A stretch of DNA of 64,000 bases from Pseudarthrobacter sp. Fe7 (GCA_024372495.1 CP099977.1:992001-1056000); one strand, 5' to 3'; counted from the first letter of the stretch, positions 46,672 to 58,144 are shown. The notes: generated by a model from the letters alone, not told the origin. Numbers and translations: made by a program.

Positions 46672-47498
46672 TCCGCCGCGGCGTACACGCCGAGGATCCT
46701 CACCTCGGTGGTGAAGAAGTCCAGTTCCTCGAGGGCCAGCTTCAGCGGCAGGTCCCCGGGGTGGCCCTCGACGTCGGCCATGAACATGGTGGCGGCGAAC
46801 TCGTTGCCCACCATGTAGCTCTCCAGCCGGGTCATGTTCACGCCGTTCGTGGCGAAGCCGCCCAGTGCCTTGTACAGGGCGGAAGGGACGTTGCGGACGC
46901 GGAACAGAAAGCTGGTCACTGCCGGGCCGGGAAGCTCCTCCCGCTCCGGCAGTGCCGTCTCGCGGGCCAGCACCACGAAGCGGGTGGTGTTGGAGGGGTC
47001 GTCCTCAACGCGCGAGGCCAAAACCTCAAGGCCGTAGATCTCCGCCGCCAGCGGGGGCGCCAGGGAGAGCTTGCGCGGATCGTTCCACTCGGCCACTTCC
47101 CGGGCCGACCCGGCGGTGTCACCGGCGATGACCGGTTTGAGGCCGTGCTCGCGGATCAGTTTCCGGCACTGGCCCAGGGCATGGATGTGGCTGTGCACCT
47201 CCGTGGCACCTTTAATGGTGCTGCCCGGGATGCCCAGCAGGTCGAAATGGATGGGCAGGAAATATTCGCCCACGATCTGCAGGTTGGACTGGGGCAGCAG
47301 GACGTGGATGTCCGCCACGCGGCCGGCGATGGAGTTCTCGATGGGGATCATGGCCAGGTCCGCCTCACCGCTGGTCACCAGCTCGAAAGCGTCCTCGAAG
47401 CTGGCGCAGGGCACGCTTTCCATGTCCGGGAACATCTGCTGACACGCAATATTGGAGTTGGCGCCGGGCTCACCCTGGTACGCAATCTTGGAGGCCAT
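46644..47498 (-). CDS. pheA: prephenate dehydratase
   Basis: A 284-residue enzyme of phenylalanine synthesis. The catalytic TRF motif is seen in SNTTRFVVLARETALP. The N-terminal substrate domain starts KIAYQGEPGANSNIACQQMF. A C-terminal ACT domain (ALYKALGGFATNGVNMTRLE then SYMVGNE) should give feedback by phenylalanine. The 3' end overlaps the convergent monooxygenase by 28 bases. No frameshift. A copy of the 66-bp palindromic repeat lies upstream of its start. Confidence 0.93.
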   Translation of the reverse strand: MASKIAYQGEPGANSNIACQQMFPDMESVPCASFEDAFELVTSGEADLAMIPIENSIAGRVADIHVLLPQSNLQIVGEYFLPIHFDLLGIPGSTIKGATEVHSHIHALGQCRKLIREHGLKPVIAGDTAGSAREVAEWNDPRKLSLAPPLAAEIYGLEVLASRVEDDPSNTTRFVVLARETALPEREELPGPAVTSFLFRVRNVPSALYKALGGFATNGVNMTRLESYMVGNEFAATMFMADVEGHPGDLPLKLALEELDFFTTEVRILGVYAAADYRAAAATA

Positions 47499-47531
47499 GA
47501 TCCGTATGGTTTCACGCGCTACCTCCGCTGG

Positions 47532-47597
47532 CCCAACTGGGTCGCGCCAAGTGTCGTTTTGAGTGGTGCAAACGACACTTGGCGCTACTTAGTTGGG
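47532..47597. repeat. 66-bp palindromic repeat element, copy 2
   Basis: Same length and ends as the copy at 40768-40833 (CCCAACTGGGT...AGTTGGG). The inner arms are GCGCCAAGTGTC and GACACTTGGCGC. Where this copy has G:C or C:G pairs the other has A:T or T:A pairs, a compensatory change. The last two sense codons and the stop of the glycosidase gene lie inside it. Confidence 0.85.
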
Positions 47598-49502
47598 GGT
47601 GACGCGGAGCCAGAGGTATTGCCGGGGAAGGAGCGTCACGCCGTCGTCGAGTTGCAGGGTTGCTTCGGAGAGAAGGTCGACGGCGGCAGGGCAGTACCCG
47701 CCGAAGGTTTCCGCCGGGAGGGTCTGGGCTGCGTCGCTGAAGTTGGCAAGGGCCAGGACCATGCTGCCGCCCTCGGCCTCGCCTGGCCGCTGGTACGCCA
47801 GGACTGACCGGTTGTTCGTGGCGAAGTCGATCAGCGCGGTTCCGGCGAGCCCGGAGTGGCGGCCCGAACTTCGATCATCCGCTTCAGGCCCGCGTACACC
47901 GCGCCCTCCGGGGTTGCCGGATCCAGGCGGCGGGCGTACTGCTCCGCCGGAAAGTGCGGCCGGTGGACCCACCGGCTGTCCTCCCCGTGGCCCGGTTCGG
48001 ACGCGTAACCGTAGTCGTTGACCTGCCCCACCTCGTCGCCCAGGTACAGCAGGGGGATACCGCCGGTGCTGAACGGCACCGAGTGGGCCAGGAGGATCCG
48101 TTCCACCGCCTCAGCCGGGTCAACCTCCATGCCGCACAGGGACGCCGTCGTGCCTGAAATACGGCAGTCACCGGTCTTGGGATTGTCCTGGAAGGGGACC
48201 CCGCGGGCGAAGCTTCCCGGGAACCGGTTGACGTAGAAGGAGTTCAGGAAGCGGCGGTGGTCGAAGCCGTTGATGCCGAGTTCGGCGGCGTCCTCGTCGG
48301 CGAAGGTCCAGCCGATGTCGTCGTGGCTGCGGACGTAGTTCACCCAGGCCGTGCCGTCCGGGATGTTGTGCCGGCGTTCCAGTGCCTGGGCCAGGAGTGA
48401 GACGTCCCGGGTGGCCAGGGATTCCCAGATGAGCGCCATCTGCAGGGGGTTGTAGGAAAGCTGGCATTCGGCGCGGTCGATGTAGAGCGCCACTTCGTCC
48501 GGGTGCACGATGGCCTCGGATTTGAACAGCAGCGCCGGTGCCGCCAGCCGGCACACGGCGTTGAAGGCCCGGAGCAGCGTGTGCGCCTGGGGCAGGTTTT
48601 CGCAGGGGTGCCCAGCTGCTTCCAGATGAAGGCCACGGCGTCCATGCGCAGGATGTCCACGCCCTGGTTGGCCAGGAACAGCATCTCGGCCGCCATGGCC
48701 CGGAACACGTCCGGGTTGGAGTAGTTCAGGTCCCACTGGTACGTGTGGAAGGTGGCCCACACCCACCGGCCGTCGTCCAGGCCTGGATAAAGGAGCCCGC
48801 GTGGTTCTCGGGAAAGATCTCGCGGACGTTGGCTTCGAAGGCGTCCGGTATGGTGCGGTCCGGGAACATCCAGTAGTAGTCGCTGTACCCGGGGTCGCCG
48901 GCGGCTGCCTTGCGGGCCCACTCGTGCTCGTCGGAGGTGTGGTTGAAGATGAAGTCCACCACCAAGCTGATGCCGTTGTCCTTCAGCTCCGCGGCGAGGC
49001 TCCGCAGCTGCTCCATGGTGCCCAGTTTGGGGTTGACCTCGCGGTAGCTCGAGACCGCGTAGCCGCCGTCGGAATGGGGTTCGGGTGCCAGGAACAGGGG
49101 CATGAGGTGCAGGTAGGTCAGGCCCAGTTCCTTGAAGTACGGAATGCGGGCCCGGACTCCTTCGAGGCTTTCGGCGTAGCGGTCCACGTAGCAGACCCCA
49201 CCGAGCATCCGGTTGGACTGGAACCAGTCCGGGTTGCCTTCCCGCTCTGCATCGGTGGCCTTCAGCTCGGCGGAACGCTCCTGCCACGACCGGGCGCATT
49301 GGAGGACCAGGTCAGTGAGCTGGTCCAGCCAGTCGTTGCGGTCGCCGTACAGGGAGTGAAACAGGCTGCGGAGCGTGGGGAAGTGCTCTTCAAGGCGCCG
49401 GTCGAAGTCCGGGTCCGGGCGCAGCCCAAGGCCCCGTTCGCGGGATACGGCGGACAGCACATGCCGGCGCGCTTCCTGGTCCTCGTTCACCGTTTCCTGC
49501 AT
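47589..49502 (-). CDS. GH13 alpha-glycosidase, amylosucrase-like; frame broken three times
   Basis: Corrected length is about 637 residues. It is an alpha-amylase superfamily enzyme: [52 protein letters not shown] with the catalytic Asp, [15 protein letters not shown] with the acid Glu, and RSHDDIGW with the third Asp. The layout is that of amylosucrase or related sucrose/trehalose enzymes. Breaks: AGGCCT at plus 48779-48784 (two extra bases if AGCT is meant), a missing base near 48605-48608 and another near 47850-47852. ATG 49502 is the start. Product specificity is not decidable by eye. Confidence 0.82.
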
Positions 49503-49700
49503 GTTGACCGGCCTTCCCGCACTTCCACCGGCCTCCCTGGCCGCGCACCTGTAGGGAAGTATTCCACGTCACAAGCGGAAGGCGTTCGACGGCGGCGGCC
49601 CGTTACGTTCAGTGGCTCCCGGGCGGGCCGGAGGCAGGTGGCGCCAACCCCGGCCTAAGCTTTACCCAGAGACAGGAACTCCGGAAATGATTGGAAACCC

Positions 49701-50753
49701 ATGACCCGCACCTACACCATCGATTCCATTCCCGGTGACGGCATCGGCGTCGATGTCACCGACGTGGCCATGGAGTGCGTGGACGCGGTAGCCGGGCTGC
49801 ACGGCTTCGCTGTTTTGTGGCGGGTCCGCGACTGGAACAGCGACCTGTACGTCAAGACGGGCCGGATGATGCCGGTTGACGGCATCGAGCAGCTGAGCAG
49901 CGGCGACGGCATCTATTTGGGAGCCGTGGGAACGCCCGACGTCCCGGATGACGTGACCCTGTGGGGACTGCTGATTCCCATCCGCCGCGAGTTCGACCAG
50001 TACATCAACCTTCGCCCCATGAAGCTGCTGCCCGGCGTGAAGGGGGCGATGCCAGGGATCGAGGACCTGGACATCGTGGTGGTGCGGGAGAACGTTGAGG
50101 GCGAGTACTCTCAGATCGGCGGCCGCTTCGGCGCGGGGACGGATGCCGAATTCGCCGTCCAGGAGAGCGTGTTCACCAAGGCAGGCGTTAGCAGGGCGGC
50201 TCGCTACGCTGCGGAGGTCGCCGCCGGACGCGGCGGCACGCTGGTCTCAGCCACCAAATCCAACGGCATCATCCACACCATGCCGTTTTGGGACGAAGTG
50301 GTGGCCCGGACGGTGGCAGAGTTCCCGGGCGTCACCGTGGACAAGGTGCTGATCGACGCGCTCGCGGCACGACTGGTCATGAAGCCCACCAGCGTCCGCA
50401 CGATCGTGGCGTCGAACCTGTTCGGCGACATCCTGTCCGACCTGGTGGCCGGAGTTGCCGGCTCCATCGGCATCGCTCCCAGCGCCAACCTGAACCCTGA
50501 ACGCCGGTACCCGTCAATGTTCGAGCCGGTCCACGGTTCTGCCCCGGACATCGCCGGCAAGGGCATCGCGAATCCCGTGGGGGCCCTGTGGGCCGCGGCC
50601 ATGATGCTGGACCACCTGGGGGAGGAGGCCGCGGCGCGATCCCTGACCTCCGCTTTCGAGTCCACGCTCGCGGAAGGAATTGCGACGCCGGATCTTGGCG
50701 GTTCAGCCACCACGCTGGAGTTTGCCAAGGAAGTGCGCGGCCGGTTGCGGTAA
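49701..50753 (+). CDS. tartrate/D-malate-type dehydrogenase (isopropylmalate dehydrogenase family)
   Basis: A 350-residue NAD-dependent beta-decarboxylating dehydrogenase. IDSIPGDGIGVDVTDVAMEC opens the fold; FDQYINLRPMKLLPGVKG and VVVRENVEGEYSQIGGRFG bind substrate; NLFGDILSDLVAGVAGSIGI and FEPVHGSAPDIAGKGIANPV are conserved. The active-site details fit tartrate or D-malate dehydrogenases (TtuC/DmlA class) more than LeuB. A divergently oriented or independent role next to a GntR regulator suggests control by a dicarboxylate, which is inference. Confidence 0.85.
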   Translation: MTRTYTIDSIPGDGIGVDVTDVAMECVDAVAGLHGFAVLWRVRDWNSDLYVKTGRMMPVDGIEQLSSGDGIYLGAVGTPDVPDDVTLWGLLIPIRREFDQYINLRPMKLLPGVKGAMPGIEDLDIVVVRENVEGEYSQIGGRFGAGTDAEFAVQESVFTKAGVSRAARYAAEVAAGRGGTLVSATKSNGIIHTMPFWDEVVARTVAEFPGVTVDKVLIDALAARLVMKPTSVRTIVASNLFGDILSDLVAGVAGSIGIAPSANLNPERRYPSMFEPVHGSAPDIAGKGIANPVGALWAAAMMLDHLGEEAAARSLTSAFESTLAEGIATPDLGGSATTLEFAKEVRGRLR

Positions 50754-50773
50754 CTGCGCTTGAAGCACCACCA

Positions 50774-51444
50774 CTAAAGCACGTTGCGGATGGCCTGTTC
50801 GAAACTGGTGACGTGCTCCAGGGCGAGCTTGCCCGCCCGCTCCGAATCGCCGTCGGCCACTGCTTCCAGCAGGCTCCACGTGCTCGGCGATGTGGGACGC
50901 GACGGACGGCACCTTTTCCAGCACCATGCACCAGATACGCGTGGCCAGGTTGTCGTAGCGGATCAGGACGTCTTCGAGGTGCGCGTTGGCCGCGGCCCGG
51001 TAGATCAGCCGGTGGACTTTGATGTCGTACCGCATGAGGTCGTAGGGATCGTCGTCATCGCCCATGGTGGAGATCGCCGCCGCGGTCTCGCGGATTTCCG
51101 CGCGCAAAGCCGGCGTTGCCAACTTGGCCGCCCGGCGTGCCGCCAGTGGCTCCAGGGACTCGCGCAGGCTCGGAGACGTCGGCGAGTTCGGTGATGTCGA
51201 CGATGGTGGCGAACGTTCCGCGGCGGGGATATGAGACCACGAGATGGTCGTTTTCCAGGCGCTTGAGTGCTTCCCGGACCGGCGTCCGGCCAATCCCCAG
51301 TTCGGCGGCCAGCTTGCCGTCGTTGATCGCCTCGCCCGGCCGGATGTCCAGCATGATGAGCCGGTCCCTGAGGTGCCGGTAGGCCTGTTCGGAGAGCGGG
51401 AGGTCCCCGTCGCCGGCCAGGTGGTTCTCTAATATGACGCTCAT
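50774..51444 (-). CDS. GntR-family regulator (FCD domain); frame broken at two AGCT sites
   Basis: Corrected length is 222 residues. The winged helix is INDGKLAAELGIGRTPVREA then LKRLENDHLVVSYPRRG. The FCD domain includes RYDIKVHRLIYRAAANAHLE. Breaks are AGGCT at plus 51166-51170 (SELRESLEPLAARR) and at 50871-50875 (HVELLEAVADGDSERAG). Start ATG 51444 after GGAAGG. It is divergent from glyA and the sarcosine operon, so it may regulate that operon, or the dehydrogenase to its left. Confidence 0.82.
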
Positions 51445-51494
51445 TTCGAGCCTTCCCAGGAGTGCTATTGACGTCCAAGTGATCTGGAACATAC

Positions 51495-51544
51495 TATTAC
51501 GACAGTTCTAATATATCAGTTACAGATCAGTTAGAGGTCAGTAA
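51495..51544 (+). promoter_or_regulatory. repeats in the glyA/gntR divergent promoter region
   Basis: TATTA (51495-51499) and TAATA (51509-51513) form an inverted repeat. It is followed by three near-identical direct repeats CAGTTA, CAGTTA and CAGTAA spaced 10-11 bases apart, about one helix turn (about 51518-51544). Both could be binding sites for the adjacent GntR protein. The region lies directly before the glyA ribosome site. Confidence 0.45.
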
Positions 51545-51569
51545 CTCCGAAGGGCACATAAGGAGAACA

Positions 51570-52909
51570 ATGCAGGACGTACTCAACGCCTCGCTCGCCA
51601 CGGTCGACGCCGACGTCGCCGCCGCTGTGGCACAGGAACTGCACCGCCAGCAGTCCACCCTTGAAATGATTGCGTCGGAGAACTTCGCTCCGACCGCCGT
51701 GATGGAAGCCCAGGGCTCGGTGCTCACCAACAAGTACGCCGAGGGATACCCGGGCAAGCGCTACTACGGCGGCTGCGAGCACGTCGACGTGATTGAGCAG
51801 CTGGCCATTGACCGCGTGAAGGCACTCTTCGGTGCGGAGTTCGCCAACGTGCAGCCGCACTCCGGCGCCCAGGCCAATGCCGCCGCCATGTTCGCCCTGC
51901 TGAACCCGGGCGACACCATCCTGGGACTCTCCCTGGCCCACGGCGGCCACCTCACCCACGGCATGAAGATCAACTTCTCCGGCAAGCTCTACAACGTGGT
52001 TCCCTACCATGTCCGCGAGGAAGACCTCCGGATCGATATGGCCGAGGTGGAAGCCCTGGCCCTGGAACACAAGCCCAAGCTGATCGTGGCCGGCTGGTCC
52101 GCGTACTCCCGCCAGCTGGACTTCGCGGAGTTCCGCCGCATCGCCGACCTCGTGGGCGCCTACCTGATGGTGGACATGGCACACTTCGCCGGCCTCGTCG
52201 CCGCCGGCCTGCACCCCAACCCCGTCCCGTACGCGGACGTGGTCACCACCACCACCCACAAGACCCTGGGCGGTCCCCGCGGCGGGGTCATCCTGGCCAA
52301 GGAGGAGTACGCCAAGAAGATCAACAGTGCGGTGTTCCCCGGCCAGCAGGGCGGGCCCCTGGAGCACGTCGTCGCCGCCAAGGCCGTGGCGTTCAAACTC
52401 GCCGCCGCCCCCGAATTCAGGGAACGCCAGGAGCGGGTGCTTCAGGGCGCCAAGCTGCTGGCCGAGCGCCTCCTCAAGGAAGACGTCGCAGCCGCGGGAA
52501 TCTCCGTGGTCAACGGCGGCACCGACGTCCACCTGGTCCTCGTTGACCTGCGCCACTCCGAACTCGACGGACAACAGGGCGAGGACGCCCTCCACAAGAT
52601 CGGAATCACGGTCAACCGCAACGCCGTCCCGTTCGACCCCCGCCCGCCGATGGTCTCCTCCGGCCTCCGGATCGGCACCCCCGCCCTGGCCGCCCGCGGC
52701 TTCGGTGCCGCCGAATTCACAGAGGTTGCGGACATCATCGCCTCGGTCCTCATCGCCTCGGCCTCCACGGGAACCCTGCCCGGGGACACCGCCGTCGAAC
52801 TCCGCGCCCGCGTGACGGCACTGGCCGAAAAGTTCCCCTTTACCCGCACCTCTCCGCTGACACCAACCTGCCAGGCGTCGAGGCAGACCTGATTGGAGCC
52901 GCCCAGTGA
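51570..52909 (+). CDS. glyA: serine hydroxymethyltransferase; frame broken in a C run near the end
   Basis: Corrected length is 446 residues. The PLP-lysine motif is [39 protein letters not shown] and [19 protein letters not shown] are family hallmarks. It makes serine from glycine and 5,10-methylene-THF. One C is missing in 52835-52838; restoring it gives [20 protein letters not shown] and the stop at 52907-52909, which overlaps the soxB GTG (GTGA). AAGGAG precedes the ATG. It is the first gene of the sarcosine operon. Confidence 0.93.
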
Positions 52910-54126
52910 GCACCCAGCACCTTCCGGAGCACCCGGACTTCCTCTGGCGGAACCCGGAACCGAAGTCCTCCTACGACGCCGTGATCGTCGGGGGCGGCGG
53001 GCACGGCCTGGCCACTGCCTACTTCCTTGCCAAGAACCACGGGATGACCAACATCGCCGTCCTGGAAAAGGGCTGGCTGGCTGGCGGCAACATGGCCCGC
53101 AACACCACCATCATCCGGTCCAACTACCTCTGGGACGAGAGCGCCGCCATCTACGAGCACGCCCTCAAGCTCTGGGAAATCCTGCCCGAGGAACTCGAGT
53201 ACGACTTCCTGTTCAGCCAGCGCGGCGTGATGAACCTGGCCCACACGCTGGGCGATGTCCGCGAAAGCATCCGCCGTGTGGGCGCCAACAAGCTCAACGG
53301 CGTGGACGCTGAATGGCTGGACCCTCAGCAGGTCAAGGAACTCTGCCCCATCCTGAACATCCGGGACAACATCCGCTACCCCGTCATGGGCGCCACCTAC
53401 CAGCCCCGCGCCGGCATCGCCAAGCACGACCACGTGGCCTGGGCCTTCGCCCGCAAGTGCGACGAAATGGGCGTGGACATCATCCAGAACTGCGAGGTGA
53501 CCGGCTTCGTCAAGGACGGCAACCGCGTAGTGGGCGTCAAGACCAACCGCGGCACCATCAACACCGAAAAGGTGGGCCTCGCCGCCGCCGGACACAGCTC
53601 GGTCCTGGCCGAGATGGCAGGATTCCAGCTGCCCATCCAGTCCCACCCCCTGCAGGCCCTGGTTTCTGAACTGCACGAGCCGGTCCACCCCACTGTGGTC
53701 ATGTCCAACCACGTGCACGTGTACGTCTCCCAGGCGCACAAGGGCGAACTGGTCATGGGCGCCGGCGTGGACTCCTACAACGGCTACGGCCAGCGCGGCT
53801 CCTTCCACGTGATCGAGCAGCAGATGGCCGCCGCCGTCGAACTCTTCCCCATCTTCGCCCGGGCCCACGTGCTCCGGACCTGGGGCGGCATCGTGGACAC
53901 CACCCTGGACGCCTCGCCGATCGTTGGCCTCACCCCCGTGGAGAACATGTTCGTGAACTGCGGCTGGGGCACGGGCGGGTTCAAGGGAACCCCCGCCGCC
54001 GGTATGACCTTCGCGCACACCATCGCCACGGGCAACCCGCACAAGCTGAACCAGCCCTTCTCGCTGGAACGCTTCGAAACCGGCGCCCTCATCGACGAAC
54101 ACGGCGCCGCCGCCGTGGCCCACTAG
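52906..54126 (+). CDS. soxB: sarcosine oxidase subunit beta
   Basis: A 406-residue flavoprotein of the DAO family. The FAD Rossmann motif is [19 protein letters not shown], and a [15 protein letters not shown] segment lies where the covalent-FMN His is expected in heterotetrameric sarcosine oxidases. It binds sarcosine and passes electrons to O2. The GTG start overlaps the glyA stop. Subunits delta, alpha and gamma follow. Confidence 0.95.
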   Translation: MSTQHLPEHPDFLWRNPEPKSSYDAVIVGGGGHGLATAYFLAKNHGMTNIAVLEKGWLAGGNMARNTTIIRSNYLWDESAAIYEHALKLWEILPEELEYDFLFSQRGVMNLAHTLGDVRESIRRVGANKLNGVDAEWLDPQQVKELCPILNIRDNIRYPVMGATYQPRAGIAKHDHVAWAFARKCDEMGVDIIQNCEVTGFVKDGNRVVGVKTNRGTINTEKVGLAAAGHSSVLAEMAGFQLPIQSHPLQALVSELHEPVHPTVVMSNHVHVYVSQAHKGELVMGAGVDSYNGYGQRGSFHVIEQQMAAAVELFPIFARAHVLRTWGGIVDTTLDASPIVGLTPVENMFVNCGWGTGGFKGTPAAGMTFAHTIATGNPHKLNQPFSLERFETGALIDEHGAAAVAH

Positions 54127-54156
54127 CCGCCCGCCACCAGAAAAGGACTAACGCAC

Positions 54157-54561
54157 ATGCTGCTGATCCCATGCCCCAACTGCGGCCCGCGGGACGAAAC
54201 CGAATTCCACTACGGGGGACAGGCCCACGTCCCCTACCCGGAGAACCCCAATGAGCTGAGCGACACGGAGTGGTCCCGCTACCTCTTCTACCGCGAGAAC
54301 CCCAAAGGCATCTTCGCCGAGCGCTGGGTCCACAGCACCGGCTGCCGCCAGTGGTTCAACATGCTCCGCGACACCGTCAGCTACGACATCAAGGCCATCT
54401 ACCCGATGGGGGCGAAGCGGCCCGACCGCTCCCCGGACGGCGCACCCGAAACCGGGACCGCCAGTACCGGCCCGGACAGCACCACCACGGGAAGTGCCGG
54501 ACCCAGCACCTCCACCACGAGCACCCTCAGCACCACCGCCCCGGAAGGAGCGACCAAATGA
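54157..54561 (+). CDS. soxD: sarcosine oxidase subunit delta
   Basis: A 134-residue zinc-binding subunit. Cys6 and Cys9 ([10 protein letters not shown]) and His/Cys of [12 protein letters not shown] form the zinc site typical of SoxD. Residues ~85-134 are a Ser/Thr/Gly-rich tail ([17 protein letters not shown]), longer than usual and probably disordered. Its stop overlaps the soxA ATG by four bases. Confidence 0.93.
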   Translation: MLLIPCPNCGPRDETEFHYGGQAHVPYPENPNELSDTEWSRYLFYRENPKGIFAERWVHSTGCRQWFNMLRDTVSYDIKAIYPMGAKRPDRSPDGAPETGTASTGPDSTTTGSAGPSTSTTSTLSTTAPEGATK

Positions 54562-57501
54562 CTTCCCAGAACGCCCGCCTGGCTACCGGCGGCCGCATCG
54601 ACCGCACCATCTCCTGGCGCTTCACCGTGGACGGCGAGGAGTTCACCGGCCACCCCGGTGACACCCTGGCCTCGGCCCTGCTGGCCAACGGCCGCATCGC
54701 CGCCGGCAACTCCCTCTACGAGGACCGCCCCCGCGGCATCATGTCCGCCGGCGTGGAAGAGGCCAACGCCCTGGTCCGCGTGGAAGCCCGCTTCCCCGGC
54801 CACGTTGCCGAATCCATGCTCCCCGCCACCACCGTTTCCCTGGTGGACGGGCTCCAGGCCACCCTGCTCAACGGCCTGGGCAAGCTGGACCCTGAGGACG
54901 ACCGCGCCGAATACGACAAGAAGTACGTCCACACCGACGTCCTGGTGATCGGCGGCGGCCCCGCCGGACTCGCCGCCGCACGGGAGGCTGTCCGCACCGG
55001 CGCCCGCGTCATGCTGCTGGACGACCAGCCCGAACTCGGCGGCTCCCTGCTGAGCGGTTCCGCGGTTGCCGGCCATGCCGAGACCATCGAAGGAAAGCCC
55101 GCCCTGGAATGGGTGGCCGACGTCGAAGCCGAACTGGTGTCCGGCGCCGAATCCACGGTCCTGAACCGCACCACCGCGTTCGGCGCCTACGACGCCAACT
55201 ACGTCATCGCCGTCCAGAACCGCACCGACCACCTCACCAGCCCCGCGGCCCCGGGCGTGTCCCGACAGCGGATTTGGCACATCCGTGCCAGCCAGGTGGT
55301 CGTGGCCCCGGGCGCCCACGAACGCCCCCTCGTCTTCGAGAACAACGACCGCCCCGGCATCATGCTCGCCTCCGCCGTGCGCAGCTACCTGAACCGCTAC
55401 GGCGTGGCCGCCGGCAAGCGCGCAGTCGTCAGCACCACCAATGACAGCGCCTACGCCGTCGCAGCCGACCTCGCCGCCGCGGGCGTCAAAGTCGCCGCCG
55501 TCGTGGACGCCCGTCCGGCCCTGACCGCAGCGGCGACTGCCGCCGTCGAATCCGGGATCCGGGTGCTGATCGGCAGCGCGGTGGCCAACACCTCCGCCGG
55601 CGCCGGCGGCCGGCTGGACGGCGTGACCGTCCGCAGCATCAACGACGACGGCGAGCTCACCTCCGGCGTCGAGCAGATCGCAGCAGACCTGCTGGCTGTC
55701 TCCGGCGGCTGGAGCCCGTTGGTCCACCTGCACTCCCAGCGCCAGGGCAAGCTGCGCTGGGACGAAGAGCTGGCAGCCTTCGTGCCCAGCACCGAGGTCC
55801 CCAGCCAGCAGACCATCGGCGCCGGCCGCGGTTCCTTCGCCACCGACGACTGCGTCGCGGAGGGCATCTCCGCCGGCGCCAAGGCGGCCATCGACGCAGG
55901 CTTCGAATCCGCCGTCGAACCGTCCGTGTTCGGCGAACCGAAGGCCTCCGCCCCCACCCGCCAGCTGTGGCTGGTCCCGGGCGAGAGCGGCACCCCCGAC
56001 GACTGGCACCACCACTTCGTGGACTTCCAGCGCGACCAGTCCGTGGCCGACGTCCTCCGCTCCACGGGCGCCGGCATGCGTTCAGTTGAACACATCAAGC
56101 GATACACCTCCATCAGCACCGCCAACGACCAGGGCAAGACCTCGGGCGTCAACGCCATCGGCGTGATCGCCGCGGCCCTCCGCACGGCCGGCGAAGCCTC
56201 CCGTGGCATCGGCGACATCGGCACCACCACCTACCGCGCCCCGTTCACCCCGGTGGCCTTCGCTGCACTGGCAGGACGCCAGCGCGGTGAACTGTTCGAC
56301 CCCGCCCGCATCACGTCGATCCACCCCTGGCACGTGGCCAAGGGCGCCCTGTTCGAGGACGTCGGGCAGTGGAAGCGGCCCTGGTACTACCCGCAGGACG
56401 GGGAGGACATGGACGCTGCGGTGCTGCGCGAATGCGCCGCCGTCCGCGAATCCGTTGGTTTCATGGACGCCACCACCCTGGGCAAGATCGAAATCCGCGG
56501 CAAGGACGCGGGAGAGTTCCTGAACCGGATGTACACCAACGCGTTCAAGAAGCTCGCCCCGGGCTCCGCACGCTACGGCGTCATGTGCACCCCGGACGGC
56601 ATGATCTTCGACGACGGCGTGACCCTCCGCGTCGACGACGACACCTACTTCATGACCACCACCACCGGCGGTGCCGCCAAGGTACTGGACTGGCTCGAGG
56701 AATGGCTGCAGACCGAGTGGCCGGAACTGGACGTGCAGTGCACCTCGGTGACGGAACAGTGGAGCACCATCGCCGTCGTCGGGCCCAAGTCCCGTGAGGT
56801 CATCGCACGGGTGGCACCCGAACTGGCTGCCGACGGCGGCCTGGATGCGGAAGCCTTCCCGTTCATGACGTTCCGCGAAACCACGCTCGCGTCCGGCGTA
56901 CGCGCCCGGATCTGCCGGATCTCGTTCTCCGGTGAACTTGCCTACGAGATCAACGTCCCGGCCTGGTATGGGTTGAACACCTGGGAGTCCGTGGCCGCCG
57001 CTGGGGCCGAGTTCAACATCACCCCCTACGGCACCGAAACCATGCACGTGCTGCGCGCCGAAAAGGGCTACCCGATCGTGGGGCAGGACACCGACGGCAC
57101 CGTCACCCCGCAGGATGCCGGCATGGAGTGGATCGTTTCCAAGGCCAAGGACTTCATCGGCAAGCGCTCCTACATGCGGTCGGACGCCCAGCGTGAAGAC
57201 CGCAAGCACCTGGTCAGCGTCCTTCCCGTGGACGGCACGCTGCGCCTGCCCGAGGGCACCCAGGCTGGTGGAGAAGGGACGCTCCACCAATCCGGCCTAC
57301 GGCCCCGTGCCGATGGAAGGGTTCGTCACCTCCAGCTACCACAGCGCAGCGCTGGGCCGGTCGTTCGGCCTGGCCCTGATCAAGAACGGACGCAACCGCA
57401 TCGGCGAAACGCTGGTGGCTGCCGCCGGCGACCAGCTGGTGGACGTGGTTGTCGCAGAAACAGTGCTTTTTGACTCTGAAGGGACCCGTAAAGATGGCTG
57501 A
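54558..57501 (+). CDS. soxA: sarcosine oxidase subunit alpha; frame broken at an AGCT site
   Basis: Corrected length is 980 residues. The N-terminal part binds NAD ([20 protein letters not shown]) and contains a 2Fe-2S-domain-like start ([20 protein letters not shown]). The C-terminal ~400 residues form a THF-binding aminomethyltransferase domain ([39 protein letters not shown]). It channels the methyl group to tetrahydrofolate. The break is AGGCT at 57262-57266; reading AGCT gives [16 protein letters not shown] and a C-terminus at 57501, which overlaps soxG. Confidence 0.94.
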
Positions 57502-58144
57502 AACAGCAGCATCCCCGACCTCCGCCAAGACCAACGCCGAGAAAAACCTCGCCGCCCGCGTCAGCCCGGCGCGTCAGCTCGCGGACGAGTTCGCAGCCGG
57601 CTCCCTGGCCGGCACCGTTGAAATCTCCGAGGTGCCCTTCCTGACCATGGTGGGCCTCCGGGCCCTCACCGGATCCGCCGCGGCGGAGCGCCTGGCCGGT
57701 GTCATCGGCGGCCTCCCCGCAGGGTCCGGTGCCGTGGCCGCCAACGGTGACGTGTCCGTCCTGTGGCTCGGCCCCGCTGAGTTCCTGGTGGTTGCGCCCA
57801 CCGAGGCGCACGAGTCCCTGGGCGGGGACCTCATCCCAGCGCTCCGGGAGGCCCTCGGCAGCGACGCGGGCCAGGTGGTGGACCTGTCCGCCAACCGGAC
57901 CACGTTCGAACTGACGGGCCCGCGGGCCCGCGCTGTACTGGAAAAGGGCTGCTCGCTGGACCTGCACCCGCGGGTGTTCAAGGCCGGCACTGCCTTCTCC
58001 ACCGAAATCGCGAACATCCCCGCGATCCTCTGGAAGGCCGGCGACGAGTCTTTCCGGATCTTCCCGCGGGCCTCCTTCGCCGAGTTCCTGGGCCGGTGGC
58101 TGCTGGACGCCATGCGGGAGTACGCGTCGCCAGAGGTCCCCTGA
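57494..58144 (+). CDS. soxG: sarcosine oxidase subunit gamma
   Basis: A 216-residue small subunit. [15 protein letters not shown] and [20 protein letters not shown], then [19 protein letters not shown], are SoxG-like. The ATG at 57494 ([10 protein letters not shown]...) lies inside the soxA end and follows a GAAGGGA site. Its stop shares bases with the sdaA ATG (TGATG), keeping all genes coupled. Confidence 0.92.
   Translation: MAETAASPTSAKTNAEKNLAARVSPARQLADEFAAGSLAGTVEISEVPFLTMVGLRALTGSAAAERLAGVIGGLPAGSGAVAANGDVSVLWLGPAEFLVVAPTEAHESLGGDLIPALREALGSDAGQVVDLSANRTTFELTGPRARAVLEKGCSLDLHPRVFKAGTAFSTEIANIPAILWKAGDESFRIFPRASFAEFLGRWLLDAMREYASPEVP

Noticed and set aside
54399..56015. Long minus-strand frame opposite soxA
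   Set aside because: Mirror frame of a strongly supported gene; no family motif, no ribosome site.
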